From contig NZ_JAKEIT010000004.1 in the NCBI RefSeq assembly GCF_021474685.1, forward strand, positions 1 through 64,000: a DNA stretch of 64,000 nt, written 5' to 3'. Shown piece by piece: positions 36,069 through 45,395 of the stretch (position 1 is the stretch's first letter; the number at the start of each line of letters is the position of its first letter). The stretch is from Tetragenococcus halophilus. GTDB taxonomy: Bacteria > Bacillota > Bacilli > Lactobacillales > Enterococcaceae. The position numbers were made by a program, and so were the translations under genes. The notes below the pieces were generated by a model. That model was not told the origin of the DNA, ran no database searches, and saw nothing but the letters and a program-made list of their open reading frames with translations.

Positions 36069-39000
36069 TCACTCAGTAAATAACTCAATATTTTCTTTAC
36101 TATTTAAAAGAACTAAAAAAGTATGCTGCACAGGTTTATTTAGTGCCTGTTCCAAAGCTTGTCGATATAAGCGTAATTGCCCTTGATACTTAGCAATGAA
36201 CTGTTGTCTACTTATTTCATTATACACAGCATCTGTTTTGAAGTCATATAAAATAACGTGATCCTCATATTCGATAAAGCCATCGACAATACCGTGTATT
36301 AATAATTCAGCATCCGCTTCATGAAAGTCTAAAAATACATCTCGAGCATCTTTTAGCATAGAAAATGGTTGTTCACGATGGACAAGTTGTGGTTTTTTTA
36401 AAATTTCTTTGCCTAGTTCCGTTTGGAAAAACCACAGAATAGCAGTTAAATCAATTTTTTCAGCAACTTGTTTTTCGATTTGATGGTTATTGACTAACTG
36501 TCTTAATTTTTCTTGTATACTGTCAAATGTTGGCAAAGTCGTTAATGGGATCAACTGTAATAAACTATGAGTCGCACTGCCTACAGTCGTTGGATCAATA
36601 CGGTCTGCTTGCATAAATTTAGGTTTAGCCAAATCTTGTGTTACATATCGATAATGTTGCGCTTGTTGCTGCTCGACATTACTTTGCCAAGAGATTCTAT
36701 TAAGTTGCTGGTCATCAGGGTCGTTATACAAACGTTTCATTTCAGAAACGGACTGATAACTAGTGGTTTTGGTTGATTTTTCTAATGGATAAACAAAGTC
36801 CAAACGTTGCTGTAAGTCATTTACTTCAGTTTTTTCTGAATTACTTAATGAAAAATCTTCAGCAACTGATGTTTTAGGCTTATTCAACTCTTTTTGTAGT
36901 TGTGCTTGATTTACCCAATGTATTTCAAAATGAGCTGGATGATCAAGTACTTTTTTACTATCTTTGGCTTCAGCAAAAACTTTTTGCATATCTGGATGAC
37001 GCATCAAAGTCATTCCTACCCAATCCATTAAGTTCCCTTTGCCTTTTAGACGTAAAGCTGTATCTAGCACCAAATTTTCTTGATCTAGCGCTTGTTGCCA
37101 ATTCTTTAAGGCTTCTTCTTTGGTTTTGTAGGAGCCAACTAGATAAAGCTTCTGTTCTGCTCGGGTCAAGGCAACATACAACTTACGCATTTCCTCTGAT
37201 AGCATTTTTTGAATTCTTTGCTGTTTGATTGCTTGATACGGCAAAGTATCATAGCGAACTTGTGCTTGATCTATATATTGAATACCTGCTCCTAAACGTT
37301 CTTCAAAAATATAGCGTGTCGAAAAATCACTATAATTAAACTGCTTAGTCATATCCAAAAGAAAAACCACCGGAAATTCGAGTCCTTTACTAGCATGGAT
37401 CGTCATAACCTTTACCGCATTTTCTTGAGTTAAGGCAAGAGGTTCGGCTAAGTCCTTATCTTTTTCCTGCATTTTTTCGATAAAACGGATAAACTGATAC
37501 AAACCTCTAAAACTACTCTTTTCATAAGTTTCTGCCCGATGAGCTAAAGCAACTAAGTTGGCATGACGTTGTCGACCTGAAGGAAGGCCAATGACGTAAT
37601 CTAAATAGGCCGTTTCTTGATAAATCGACCAGATCAATTCACTAAGTGAACGTCTTCTAGCTAGTGTTCGCCACAATTCTAATTGTTCATTAAAAGTTCG
37701 CAGACGACTAGCAAGTTCGTCGTCTTCTGACAAATACGCCAAAAATGCCTTATAATAATCATCATTTTTTTTAGCTAAACGAATTTTAGTTAGCTCTTCT
37801 TCATTTAAACCAACTATCGGAGAGCGCAGAACTGCTACAAAAGGAATATCCTGATAAGGATTATCGATAATTTCTAATAGTGAAATCATAATTTGGATTT
37901 CTGATGCTTGAAAGTAGTTTTGTGCATCATTGACTTCCAAAGGAATTTGAAACTGTTTAAATATGTCCATAATCACTAGATTATTTTTGCGTGTTGGCGT
38001 CAATAACACAATATCATTGTAAGTAACAGCCCGTTTTTCTTTAGCATGTTTATCATAGATCATAAACTTATTTTCAACTAGTTCTTTGATCTTTAGCGCA
38101 ACCAGATATAATTCTCCTTCAGTTTTATCGTCAACGACTGTTGGATCTTCCTCAACTTCTTTTTCATATAAGAGTAACTCAGTATTAAATGCATCACTTT
38201 CGGGAAAATCTGAAAAACCAGGGACTAATTGAGCTGCTTCATCATAAGGGATCTGACCTACCTTTTCATCCATCAATTGCTCAAATACCAGATTGGTAAA
38301 GTGTAGTACTTCCTTTCTAGAACGAAAGTTTTCCGCTAAAATAATTCTTCGGCCACCATTTTGCTGTGCAAAAGCTAAGTATTTATCTACAAATAATGTC
38401 GGATCAGCCAAGCGAAAGGCATAAATAGATTGCTTCACATCTCCTACCATGAATAAGTTTCCTTGTGCGGGATCTGGTTTACGGATCCAAAACAAAATAG
38501 CTTCTTGCAGGCGATTGGTATCTTGGTACTCATCAACTAGAACTTCTTCAAAACGATCTCTATAGTAAGAAGAAGCTTCACTACCTTCGCCATTAGCTTG
38601 TAAAATATCTAAGGCATAATGTTCAAGATCATTAAAATCTAATACACCCTTAGCCTGCTTACGCTTTTGATATCTATCAATAAAGCTTAAAGTTACTTCG
38701 CTCATCTTTTTAACTAAAGGTTTGGCTTGCTCCATTAATTCGAGCATTTTTTCAGGAGGCTGCGCAAAAAATGTTTCAGAATCTTTAATGAGTTCCTTAG
38801 CATGATCACGGCGAGGTTTAATGAATTGCTTTGATAGCTCCTTTTCTTCTTCTTTTTTATAAGTGGGATAGCGTTTAAAGTCAAAACTTGTTAATTGCGC
38901 GTAAGCTTGTTCTACATTATCCTCCTTGATATAAGCATATAAACGATTCGCTTGTTCTAAATCATTTGTGACTACATCTACGGCTTTTTCCATCGATTCC

Positions 39001-39746
39001 GAACTTTGAGCTATTTGCAAAGCGGCTTGTAGTTGACCAATCGCCGTTTGTAAATTAGCTAAAACAAGCGGTTTAACTTGGGTTTGATACATCTGATTTC
39101 CTGCTAAGCCATGTGTCGTATCATAACTTTGTACCAGCTGGTTTAACCAAGTGGTCGAATCAGGATTGGCTCTAGCGAAATTATATAAAGACATGACCAG
39201 ATCAGTAAATCCATCATCTGAGCGATCACTAGAAAAATTCTCTGCTAATTGATAAAATTCCTGATCAGAAGCTTCGAAGTATTCATCTCGTAACTCTTCC
39301 CAAACTTCTTCTTTTAATAATATCCGCTCTGTATCATCAGTAAGCATACGAAATACTGGATCCAAGTCAATCAAAAAGTAAAAACGGCGAATAACCGTTA
39401 AACAAAAAGCGTGTAAAGTAGAAATATGTGCTCGAGGCAGTAAAGATAGCTGTTTAACAAAGTGATTACGCCGCGCTTGCTGACTTTCTTTATTAATTGC
39501 ATCTTGTAAAGAGCTTTGAATACGCTCTTTCATTTCTCTAGCTGCTGCTTCGGTAAAGGTGACAATCAATAATTCGTCAATATTACTTCCACTCTTTAAT
39601 TTTTCAATCACACGACGTACCAAAACAGTCGTTTTTCCTGAACCTGCTGAAGCAGATATTAGTAAATTATCACCAGTGTCAAATACTGCTTGCCATTGTT
39701 TGTCAGTAAATGTTTCATTTTTTGGTTTTAAAGGAATATCAGTCAT
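36069..39746 (-). CDS. rexA: ATP-dependent helicase/nuclease subunit A (AddA/RexA)
   Basis: Motor and nuclease subunit of the RexAB double-strand-break repair complex, 1225 residues. UvrD-type motifs are present: Walker A SASAGSGKTTVLVRR near 31, LVDEYQDTNRLQ near 402, GDVKQSIYAFR near 438, MTIHASKGLEFPVVF near 795 and YVALTRAE near 870. The C-terminal RecB-like nuclease has HGIVDGFIEYEDHVILYDFK near 1150. The start overlaps the rexB end by eight bases. Confidence 0.96.
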   Translation of the reverse strand: MTDIPLKPKNETFTDKQWQAVFDTGDNLLISASAGSGKTTVLVRRVIEKLKSGSNIDELLIVTFTEAAAREMKERIQSSLQDAINKESQQARRNHFVKQLSLLPRAHISTLHAFCLTVIRRFYFLIDLDPVFRMLTDDTERILLKEEVWEELRDEYFEASDQEFYQLAENFSSDRSDDGFTDLVMSLYNFARANPDSTTWLNQLVQSYDTTHGLAGNQMYQTQVKPLVLANLQTAIGQLQAALQIAQSSESMEKAVDVVTNDLEQANRLYAYIKEDNVEQAYAQLTSFDFKRYPTYKKEEEKELSKQFIKPRRDHAKELIKDSETFFAQPPEKMLELMEQAKPLVKKMSEVTLSFIDRYQKRKQAKGVLDFNDLEHYALDILQANGEGSEASSYYRDRFEEVLVDEYQDTNRLQEAILFWIRKPDPAQGNLFMVGDVKQSIYAFRLADPTLFVDKYLAFAQQNGGRRIILAENFRSRKEVLHFTNLVFEQLMDEKVGQIPYDEAAQLVPGFSDFPESDAFNTELLLYEKEVEEDPTVVDDKTEGELYLVALKIKELVENKFMIYDKHAKEKRAVTYNDIVLLTPTRKNNLVIMDIFKQFQIPLEVNDAQNYFQASEIQIMISLLEIIDNPYQDIPFVAVLRSPIVGLNEEELTKIRLAKKNDDYYKAFLAYLSEDDELASRLRTFNEQLELWRTLARRRSLSELIWSIYQETAYLDYVIGLPSGRQRHANLVALAHRAETYEKSSFRGLYQFIRFIEKMQEKDKDLAEPLALTQENAVKVMTIHASKGLEFPVVFLLDMTKQFNYSDFSTRYIFEERLGAGIQYIDQAQVRYDTLPYQAIKQQRIQKMLSEEMRKLYVALTRAEQKLYLVGSYKTKEEALKNWQQALDQENLVLDTALRLKGKGNLMDWVGMTLMRHPDMQKVFAEAKDSKKVLDHPAHFEIHWVNQAQLQKELNKPKTSVAEDFSLSNSEKTEVNDLQQRLDFVYPLEKSTKTTSYQSVSEMKRLYNDPDDQQLNRISWQSNVEQQQAQHYRYVTQDLAKPKFMQADRIDPTTVGSATHSLLQLIPLTTLPTFDSIQEKLRQLVNNHQIEKQVAEKIDLTAILWFFQTELGKEILKKPQLVHREQPFSMLKDARDVFLDFHEADAELLIHGIVDGFIEYEDHVILYDFKTDAVYNEISRQQFIAKYQGQLRLYRQALEQALNKPVQHTFLVLLNSKENIELFTE

Positions 39747-42700
39747 CTTTTTCCTCCTTTAAGCGTTCCATAATTTCTTCTTTTGATAAGGAATGAATGC
39801 GATGATAGTCATTTTCTTCTAACATCGGATCAAATAAAGAGATACTACGAAACGGAGAATATTGTGTTGCTCGCCTTTTATCTTTCATCTTATAAGAAGG
39901 ATTCATTTTAATTTCACCAGAAAGTATTTTTTCAGCCGCTTCTTTTAACTTCTTGCGATTGTGTGCCATCAGCGTGTTCATCTCTTCTATAGTATAAAAC
40001 TTTTCTTTACTTCTAACAGAGCCTTTTATTTGCTCATTTTTATCTTTTTGGATAGGAAATACTAGTGAATGCTCGGACTTATTTAGCGTTTCATCAAAAG
40101 CTTCAAACACTTCCGGGTCATCTGCAAAAAGCCCATCAAGTTTGTATTGCTTCAAGCGTTCCTTTTCACTAGCTTTTTTAGGGTCCAAAATAGGATCGTA
40201 AACGTGGAAGTAATAAGCACCAGCACCACTTACATCTTTTTTGCCTATGAGTTCAACAGCATCTTTTAAAGCAATATCTAAATAAGTGAGCAGTTGCATG
40301 GCAAGACCATAGTAACTATCGGTAATATCAAACTGATGAGCGCTTGATTTATAGTCCATCACCGCAAGCCAAGGTTTTCCATCAATAGTCGTTGTGTCGA
40401 CACGATCAATTTTTCCTCTTAGATAAAGTTTGCCCCCGTTAGATAAAGGGATTTCTAAACCGGGAATCCCTTGGTTTCCTGCAATTTCTCCAAATAAGAC
40501 TTCAGTCTGAACAGGCGTTAATTGTGTTTTTTCAGCCTGTTTTTTTAACCCCCAGGAAACATGTTGGACTGTTTTGCCTAAACGATAACGAATAAAACTC
40601 ATACGAGCATTTTTTTCCATAAAAGCATAACGCTCTTGTCCAAATATATTTTTTAACACACGATCGATTAAAAGTTGTCGCTGTTCTTCTGACATTTGCG
40701 TCAGTGAAAGGTCCTCTTGAAAAACAGCCTTTAAAAAGTTATCTAAAGCCTCATGGAAGATTTCTCCAGTCATCGCAGAATTGAGACCGTAAATTTCTCT
40801 TTCTTTTAGCCCCAAACCGAATTTAAGGAAATAATCATACTGATAATCATAAAAAGTTTCTATTTGTGAAATCGAGCTATAAATATTTTTCCCATATAAT
40901 TGCTCAGCCAACTCAGGTGAGAGGTTCACAGGAACATTACGATGCACTTGACTTTCAAATACCCTAGTTGCTAATGTCCGATCATCAGAAAGCAACAGTA
41001 AGTCTTTTAAGGATTGCCATTTCCCAGAAAGAGCGTTTTTTTCCTCTTGTGCTTGACGGTATAGGCTGTTCAATTGACGAATTAAGCTCTTATAGCTTCC
41101 GACGTAATGATACGGATCACAACTTAAATCCAAACTACAGCGATCTTGCAGCGTTAGATCCGTCCAATTTAATATACGAGCAAGATAAGGAGACATCTTG
41201 ATATTTTGCTTGGCGTCTGCATTTTTGGGATAACTTAAATATAATTTTTCAGAAGCAGACAACAACATATTATAAGCGACAAAGGGTTCTTTGCGAATTG
41301 TTTCCTCTGCTTGATCCTTTAAATATTGTCCTTGCTGTAAATTTTCGTTTAGTTGTTGCCTTTCTTCTGTAGAAATCAAGCTTTTGTTTTCCACAGTACG
41401 AGGAAAACTTGTTTCGTCTAAGCCAATCGCGAAAGTGACTTTTTCTTGTAAAGGACGAGTTAAGTCTAATGGATTGATTTGTACTTGGTCAATAGCCGTG
41501 GGAACTTTACCAAATGTAAGATTTTCCAGCCCGCTAGATAGTATTTCCTTAAAAAGGTCAAGGTCAAAAGGGTCTTCCCCATAGATTTCTACAAGTTCAT
41601 CTAATAAGTCCATCAAAGAAGCCCATGTTTGTTCGTGATCACGTGCTTGCTCCAAATTTCCCCATGCAATTTCTTGCTCTCGCCAATGAATCAACTGCTG
41701 TTCAACACCAATTTTTTGTAAAAATTGATAAAAATCTATAATTGCTTCTTTCGTTGTATCTGCAGCTTTTAAACTGGTAAAAAAGCTGACGATATCCTTA
41801 CGAAAGTTATTACGCAGGCGATTTGTAAGGACTTCTGTATTTTCAGTCTCCATAAGAACTTCTTTTTCAAAATCAAAATTAAACAAACGCCAGTCTTGCT
41901 CATGAGTCCAGTCAGCGCCATGAAAATTATGTGCTAAGGCTTGGTTTTCCGTTATATCAACCATCCAACGGTATTTATCGCGTGCTTTTTGCCAATCTTG
42001 TGTTTCTTCTTGTAATTGCTTTGGTATGTATAGTTCGGTACGTAAGAAACGGAAAACATCAGATGTTCGGTAATAATAATTATCTAAAGCAAATAAAGCT
42101 TGGATAAATTCTACTAAGGGGTGTTGTTTCATCTGTCGATCTTCATCTAAATAAAAAGGAATATCTAATTCTGCAAAAACCGACGGAATGAAAGAATAAT
42201 ATAGGTCCGGATTCAAAGTTAATAGCTGAATATCTCGATAATAAAGTGGCTTCTCCCCTTTATTAAATGAATGAGAAACTAATCGTCGAATCTCTGTTGC
42301 TACTTGTCTTAACTCTTCTTCTGGGTTCTCGGCTTTCCAAATTTCCACATGATCACTCAGAGCACCTGCTTGTTCATATCTTCCATGATTCGTCTGTCTG
42401 AAACAGCGTTCTAACTCTAAGTAACTAGTAGATACATTATTTAAAAGAGGGGCCTTTTTATCAAATAAGACATGGCTTTGTTGATTTTGCGCAAAGTTTT
42501 TTAAAAGATGGTAAGTTTGTTTCGGATCAAAAAATAAATCTAAAGCGTCACTATCCGTATGAACGGAGTCAACATACAGATCAATACACACATGACTTTT
42601 GTCAAATAAGACTTTTAAAAGTTCTTGTTCTTGCATACTAAAATTCGAAAAACCAGTGACTATAAAAAGCTTTTGATTTAACTGAGCTGTATCCTGTAAA

Positions 42701-43296
42701 TCACTAGCTGCTAAAAAATTAGTTAACATCGAAATCGGTTGTTCTATTTGTAAGTTTCTTTTAGCCAGTTCTTTTTCATAAGCGGTAAATATCAGTCTAA
42801 TTTCATACATCTTAAGTTCAAAATCTTTAGCCTTAGTTGTTTCCTGACTGCTAGGAAGAAAGCCAAGCGTATCAACTGTAATGTTGCCCAACTGAAATTC
42901 TTTATAAAGTTCAAGTAATTTTGCAATAAAACCCTCCTTATTGATCTCACCTCGGAAAATAATAAGTTGATCGCTTACTGTTAGAAGAACTTTACGCATG
43001 ATCATAGCTGAACCTGTATCCGAAATTGTTTGTCCGCTTATATTTTCACTATCTTGTAAAAAATACCATGCTAAACGGTTAAAACTATAAACTTGTCCAC
43101 GAATCGTACTAAAATCTTTTTTTTCTTGCCTATGTTTTAATTGCGACAAAATTTCTTGTTCACGTTCAAATTTATTGTAATTAGGGACTAAAAAAAAGAC
43201 TTCATTATGGTCTTTTGCTAACCAGTCACAAGCGATATCTAATACCGCTTTTTCATGGTCGCAACTACCATCTCCGGTTATAAATTGTAAACTCAA
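39739..43296 (-). CDS. rexB: ATP-dependent nuclease subunit B (RexB type)
   Basis: Second subunit of RexAB, 1185 residues. The N-terminus reads SLQFITGDGSCDHEKAVLDI, where Bacillus AddB has a Walker A GxxGSGKT; here it is degenerate, as is typical for RexB of lactic acid bacteria. A helicase-like inactive fold follows. The C-terminal nuclease core is LRGKIDRVDTTTIDGKPWLA and MDYKSS near 955-985. The four-cysteine iron-sulphur cluster of AddB is not apparent. The 187-base gap to the next gene upstream should hold its promoter; I saw no LexA box there. Confidence 0.94.
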   Translation of the reverse strand: MSLQFITGDGSCDHEKAVLDIACDWLAKDHNEVFFLVPNYNKFEREQEILSQLKHRQEKKDFSTIRGQVYSFNRLAWYFLQDSENISGQTISDTGSAMIMRKVLLTVSDQLIIFRGEINKEGFIAKLLELYKEFQLGNITVDTLGFLPSSQETTKAKDFELKMYEIRLIFTAYEKELAKRNLQIEQPISMLTNFLAASDLQDTAQLNQKLFIVTGFSNFSMQEQELLKVLFDKSHVCIDLYVDSVHTDSDALDLFFDPKQTYHLLKNFAQNQQSHVLFDKKAPLLNNVSTSYLELERCFRQTNHGRYEQAGALSDHVEIWKAENPEEELRQVATEIRRLVSHSFNKGEKPLYYRDIQLLTLNPDLYYSFIPSVFAELDIPFYLDEDRQMKQHPLVEFIQALFALDNYYYRTSDVFRFLRTELYIPKQLQEETQDWQKARDKYRWMVDITENQALAHNFHGADWTHEQDWRLFNFDFEKEVLMETENTEVLTNRLRNNFRKDIVSFFTSLKAADTTKEAIIDFYQFLQKIGVEQQLIHWREQEIAWGNLEQARDHEQTWASLMDLLDELVEIYGEDPFDLDLFKEILSSGLENLTFGKVPTAIDQVQINPLDLTRPLQEKVTFAIGLDETSFPRTVENKSLISTEERQQLNENLQQGQYLKDQAEETIRKEPFVAYNMLLSASEKLYLSYPKNADAKQNIKMSPYLARILNWTDLTLQDRCSLDLSCDPYHYVGSYKSLIRQLNSLYRQAQEEKNALSGKWQSLKDLLLLSDDRTLATRVFESQVHRNVPVNLSPELAEQLYGKNIYSSISQIETFYDYQYDYFLKFGLGLKEREIYGLNSAMTGEIFHEALDNFLKAVFQEDLSLTQMSEEQRQLLIDRVLKNIFGQERYAFMEKNARMSFIRYRLGKTVQHVSWGLKKQAEKTQLTPVQTEVLFGEIAGNQGIPGLEIPLSNGGKLYLRGKIDRVDTTTIDGKPWLAVMDYKSSAHQFDITDSYYGLAMQLLTYLDIALKDAVELIGKKDVSGAGAYYFHVYDPILDPKKASEKERLKQYKLDGLFADDPEVFEAFDETLNKSEHSLVFPIQKDKNEQIKGSVRSKEKFYTIEEMNTLMAHNRKKLKEAAEKILSGEIKMNPSYKMKDKRRATQYSPFRSISLFDPMLEENDYHRIHSLSKEEIMERLKEEKDD

Positions 43297-43416
43297 AAAA
43301 CCCCGTCTCCTTTTTTATGTAATATTATAAATGGAATTGACTCATATTATCATATGCAATGACCAGTGTAACACATTAGTAAAGATAAATTTAATAACAA
43401 AAATAAGCATTTTTTG

Positions 43417-43445
43417 TTTACTAACTTTTAGTAAGAGGTTATACT
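43417..43445 (+). promoter_or_regulatory. Nitroreductase promoter with a palindromic operator in the spacer
   Basis: TTTACT (43417-43422) and TATACT (43440-43445) are 17 bases apart. Between them TTACTAACTTTTAGTAA (43418-43434) is a perfect seven-base inverted repeat with a three-base centre. The location fits a repressor site. Confidence 0.7.
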
Positions 43446-43483
43446 ATATTTTGTAACAAAAAATCGAAAGGTGGAATTTTTTT

Positions 43484-44083
43484 ATGTCAAATTTTTTAAA
43501 TGCGATTAAAAGCCGTCGTTCTATTTATTCCTTAGGACGCAATATTTCTTTATCTGAAATTGAAATTACAGAATTAATCAAAGAGGCTGTAAAACAAAGC
43601 CCTAGCGCGTTTAATGCCCAAGAACCCCGTGTTATTACTTTGTTTGGTGACGCTCATGAAAAACTATGGGAACTAACTGAACAGGCTTTAAAACCATTAA
43701 CCCCAGCAGAAGCTTTTGAAAATACAAAGCAAAAACTAGCGGGTTTTAAAGCAGGACTTGGTACAGCTATGTTTTTTAATGACACTGACATCACCAAACA
43801 ATTACAAGAACAATTTGCCTTATATGCGGATAATTTTCCTACGTGGGCCGAACAATCAAACGGTATTGCTACAGCGAATACTTGGACAGCTTTAACAGAA
43901 GTTGGTATGGGGGCCAATTTACAACATTATAATCCAGTCATTGATGAAGCGGTAAGCAGCCAATGGGATATCCCAACAAACTGGCGTTTACGCTCGCAAC
44001 TTGTTTTTGGCTCACCCGAAAAACAGGCTGGTGATAAAGACTTTATAGCAGATGATGAACGCTTTAAAGTATTCAAACAATAG
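43484..44083 (+). CDS. Nitroreductase-family flavoprotein (Frm2-like)
   Basis: FMN-dependent oxidoreductase of 199 residues, in the nitroreductase branch related to yeast Frm2/Hbn1. Visible are NAIKSRRSIYSLGRNISLSE, KQSPSAFNAQEPRVI and VGMGANLQHYNPVIDEAV. It probably reduces nitro or quinone-like compounds with NAD(P)H; the substrate is unknown. AAAGGTGG precedes the ATG. It is alone, with a palindrome-containing promoter and a strong terminator, as expected for a stress-inducible gene. Confidence 0.9.
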   Translation: MSNFLNAIKSRRSIYSLGRNISLSEIEITELIKEAVKQSPSAFNAQEPRVITLFGDAHEKLWELTEQALKPLTPAEAFENTKQKLAGFKAGLGTAMFFNDTDITKQLQEQFALYADNFPTWAEQSNGIATANTWTALTEVGMGANLQHYNPVIDEAVSSQWDIPTNWRLRSQLVFGSPEKQAGDKDFIADDERFKVFKQ

Positions 44084-44084
44084 A

Positions 44085-44143
44085 AAATAATAAATAGTAC
44101 AGCTTGCGTCACATCAGAGAACAAGCTGTACTATTTATTATTT
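44085..44143. terminator. 22-base perfect inverted repeat, terminator shared with the convergent gene
   Basis: AAATAATAAATAGTACAGCTTG at 44085-44106 (22 bases) has its exact complement at 44122-44143 around a 15-base loop. The second arm includes the stop and last codons of the gene at 44131 on the minus strand. Confidence 0.85.
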
Positions 44144-44616
44144 GGTTCCATTACAACATCAATAGGTGTTCCTTCTTTTAAATGTTTTGACAAAAATTTA
44201 ACTAGTTCATCCATAGGTGTACTAAATTTCATTAAAGGACCACGTAAACCAAATTTAAAGAAATTCATCTTGACCTCATTTTTCTTTTCATCCCGGAATA
44301 AAACAACTCGATCCACTTCATCAAATTTGATTCCACGATTATCTAAAGGATGGATAACAAATCGATCGCTAGCAATTCCTCTGCCATTAACAGCATAACT
44401 AATAATTGCTAAACTAACTGCAACTCCTCTTACTATTTCATCCAAAGTTCCTGTGGTTATAAATAAACTACCTGCAAAAATGCCAAGTAATATTGGAAGA
44501 AAAATTGAAAAAAGCGATTGATGTTTTGCAGTAAAAATCAATTCTTTTTTTACTAAAAATAAAAATAGATATAAAACAATTGTAAACGCAACAAACAATA
44601 AGGTAAATACTGTCAA
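44131..44616 (-). CDS. Hypothetical membrane protein with PH-like C-terminal domain
   Basis: About 161 residues. Three hydrophobic segments (about 3-22, 36-56 and 61-80) precede a soluble C-terminal half beginning GIASDRFVIHPLDNRGIKFD, followed by VDRVVLFRDEK. The pattern resembles bacterial PH-like/DUF5673-type modules, but I do not recognise the exact family. The start is uncertain: TTG at 44616 has an AAGG about 12 bases before it, and two GTG codons at 44628 and 44625 are alternatives. It is preceded in the same direction by the DUF308 gene but separated by a hairpin. Confidence 0.65.
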   Translation of the reverse strand: MTVFTLLFVAFTIVLYLFLFLVKKELIFTAKHQSLFSIFLPILLGIFAGSLFITTGTLDEIVRGVAVSLAIISYAVNGRGIASDRFVIHPLDNRGIKFDEVDRVVLFRDEKKNEVKMNFFKFGLRGPLMKFSTPMDELVKFLSKHLKEGTPIDVVMEPNNK

Positions 44617-44704
44617 AGTAAACACCACCCTTCTAACTCCTTCTATTTTATCAGAAGATAGAATAATCTACAAAGAGAAACTACCAATTCAAATTTCTGA
44701 AAGC

Positions 44705-44762
44705 AAACTAAAACCTCTGAACTTTTCCTAACAGATAGTCCAGAGGGTTTAGTTTTTTTGCA
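44705..44762 (-). terminator. Terminator of the DUF308 gene
   Basis: ACTAAAACCTCTG pairs with CAGAGGGTTTAGT (one wobble) across a 20-base loop. It lies next to the stop of the DUF308 gene. The stronger T run is on the plus strand, so direction is less certain. Confidence 0.6.
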
Positions 44763-44765
44763 AAT

Positions 44766-45290
44766 TTAGTGGTCCAAAGAATTGACAATATAAAATATTC
44801 CGATCAATATAAAGTATAAACCAACTAAAAATGAGATAGTAAGTGCCGAAACGATTGGGTCGAAAAATAACATCAGACCCACTATAATTCCAATAATGTT
44901 TATAAATAGCGTTAGCCAGTAGTGTCCATTACCAAATGTCCGAGCGTGATCTAAGAAGAATAAGTTTCTAACTGAATCCGCGATAAACCAAACAGCAAAG
45001 ACATAGGATAGTGCAATAACACCTGCGCTAAGGTTAAATAATAAAATAGTTCCCAGGATCAATTCGATAATACCTAGTATTAAAAAGGCGGTTGCGCGAA
45101 ATCCAGTCATATTCTTGATCTGATTACGAACTACGATACTAAAAATGCCATTGATAATCGCAAGAATAGCAAAGAAGATGACAATAGCAGACAAACTTCC
45201 AGCTGGATTGTTAAATGCTAATAGCGCGATTAAAAGAAACAGTATCCCTAAAATTAGACCGCCCCAATTAACAGATTTTCGTTCATTCAT
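44766..45290 (-). CDS. DUF308 (HdeD-like) membrane protein
   Basis: A 174-residue membrane protein with six hydrophobic helices arranged as repeated pairs (GLILGILFLLIALLAFNNPA, SAIVIFFAILAIINGIFSIV, ATAFLILGIIELILGTILLF and similar). This is the DUF308/HdeD pattern. In E. coli HdeD relates to acid resistance; for Gram-positive members the role is not known. GAGGAGG precedes the ATG. It lies upstream of the 161-residue membrane protein gene and downstream of glmM. Confidence 0.85.
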   Translation of the reverse strand: MNERKSVNWGGLILGILFLLIALLAFNNPAGSLSAIVIFFAILAIINGIFSIVVRNQIKNMTGFRATAFLILGIIELILGTILLFNLSAGVIALSYVFAVWFIADSVRNLFFLDHARTFGNGHYWLTLFINIIGIIVGLMLFFDPIVSALTISFLVGLYFILIGIFYIVNSLDH

Positions 45291-45353
45291 TTTTTCACCT
45301 CCTCTTTTCTCACTAAGGAGTATTATGACACACGTTTGTCTTATTCAGCAAAG

Positions 45354-45395
45354 AAAAACGATCGATCTTAAAAAAGAGATCGATCGTCGTTTTTA
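45354..45395 (-). terminator. Terminator of the cdaA-cdaR-glmM operon
   Basis: AAAAACGATCGATCTT pairs with GAGATCGATCGTCGTTTTT with a three-base bulge. The hairpin touches the glmM stop. Confidence 0.88.
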
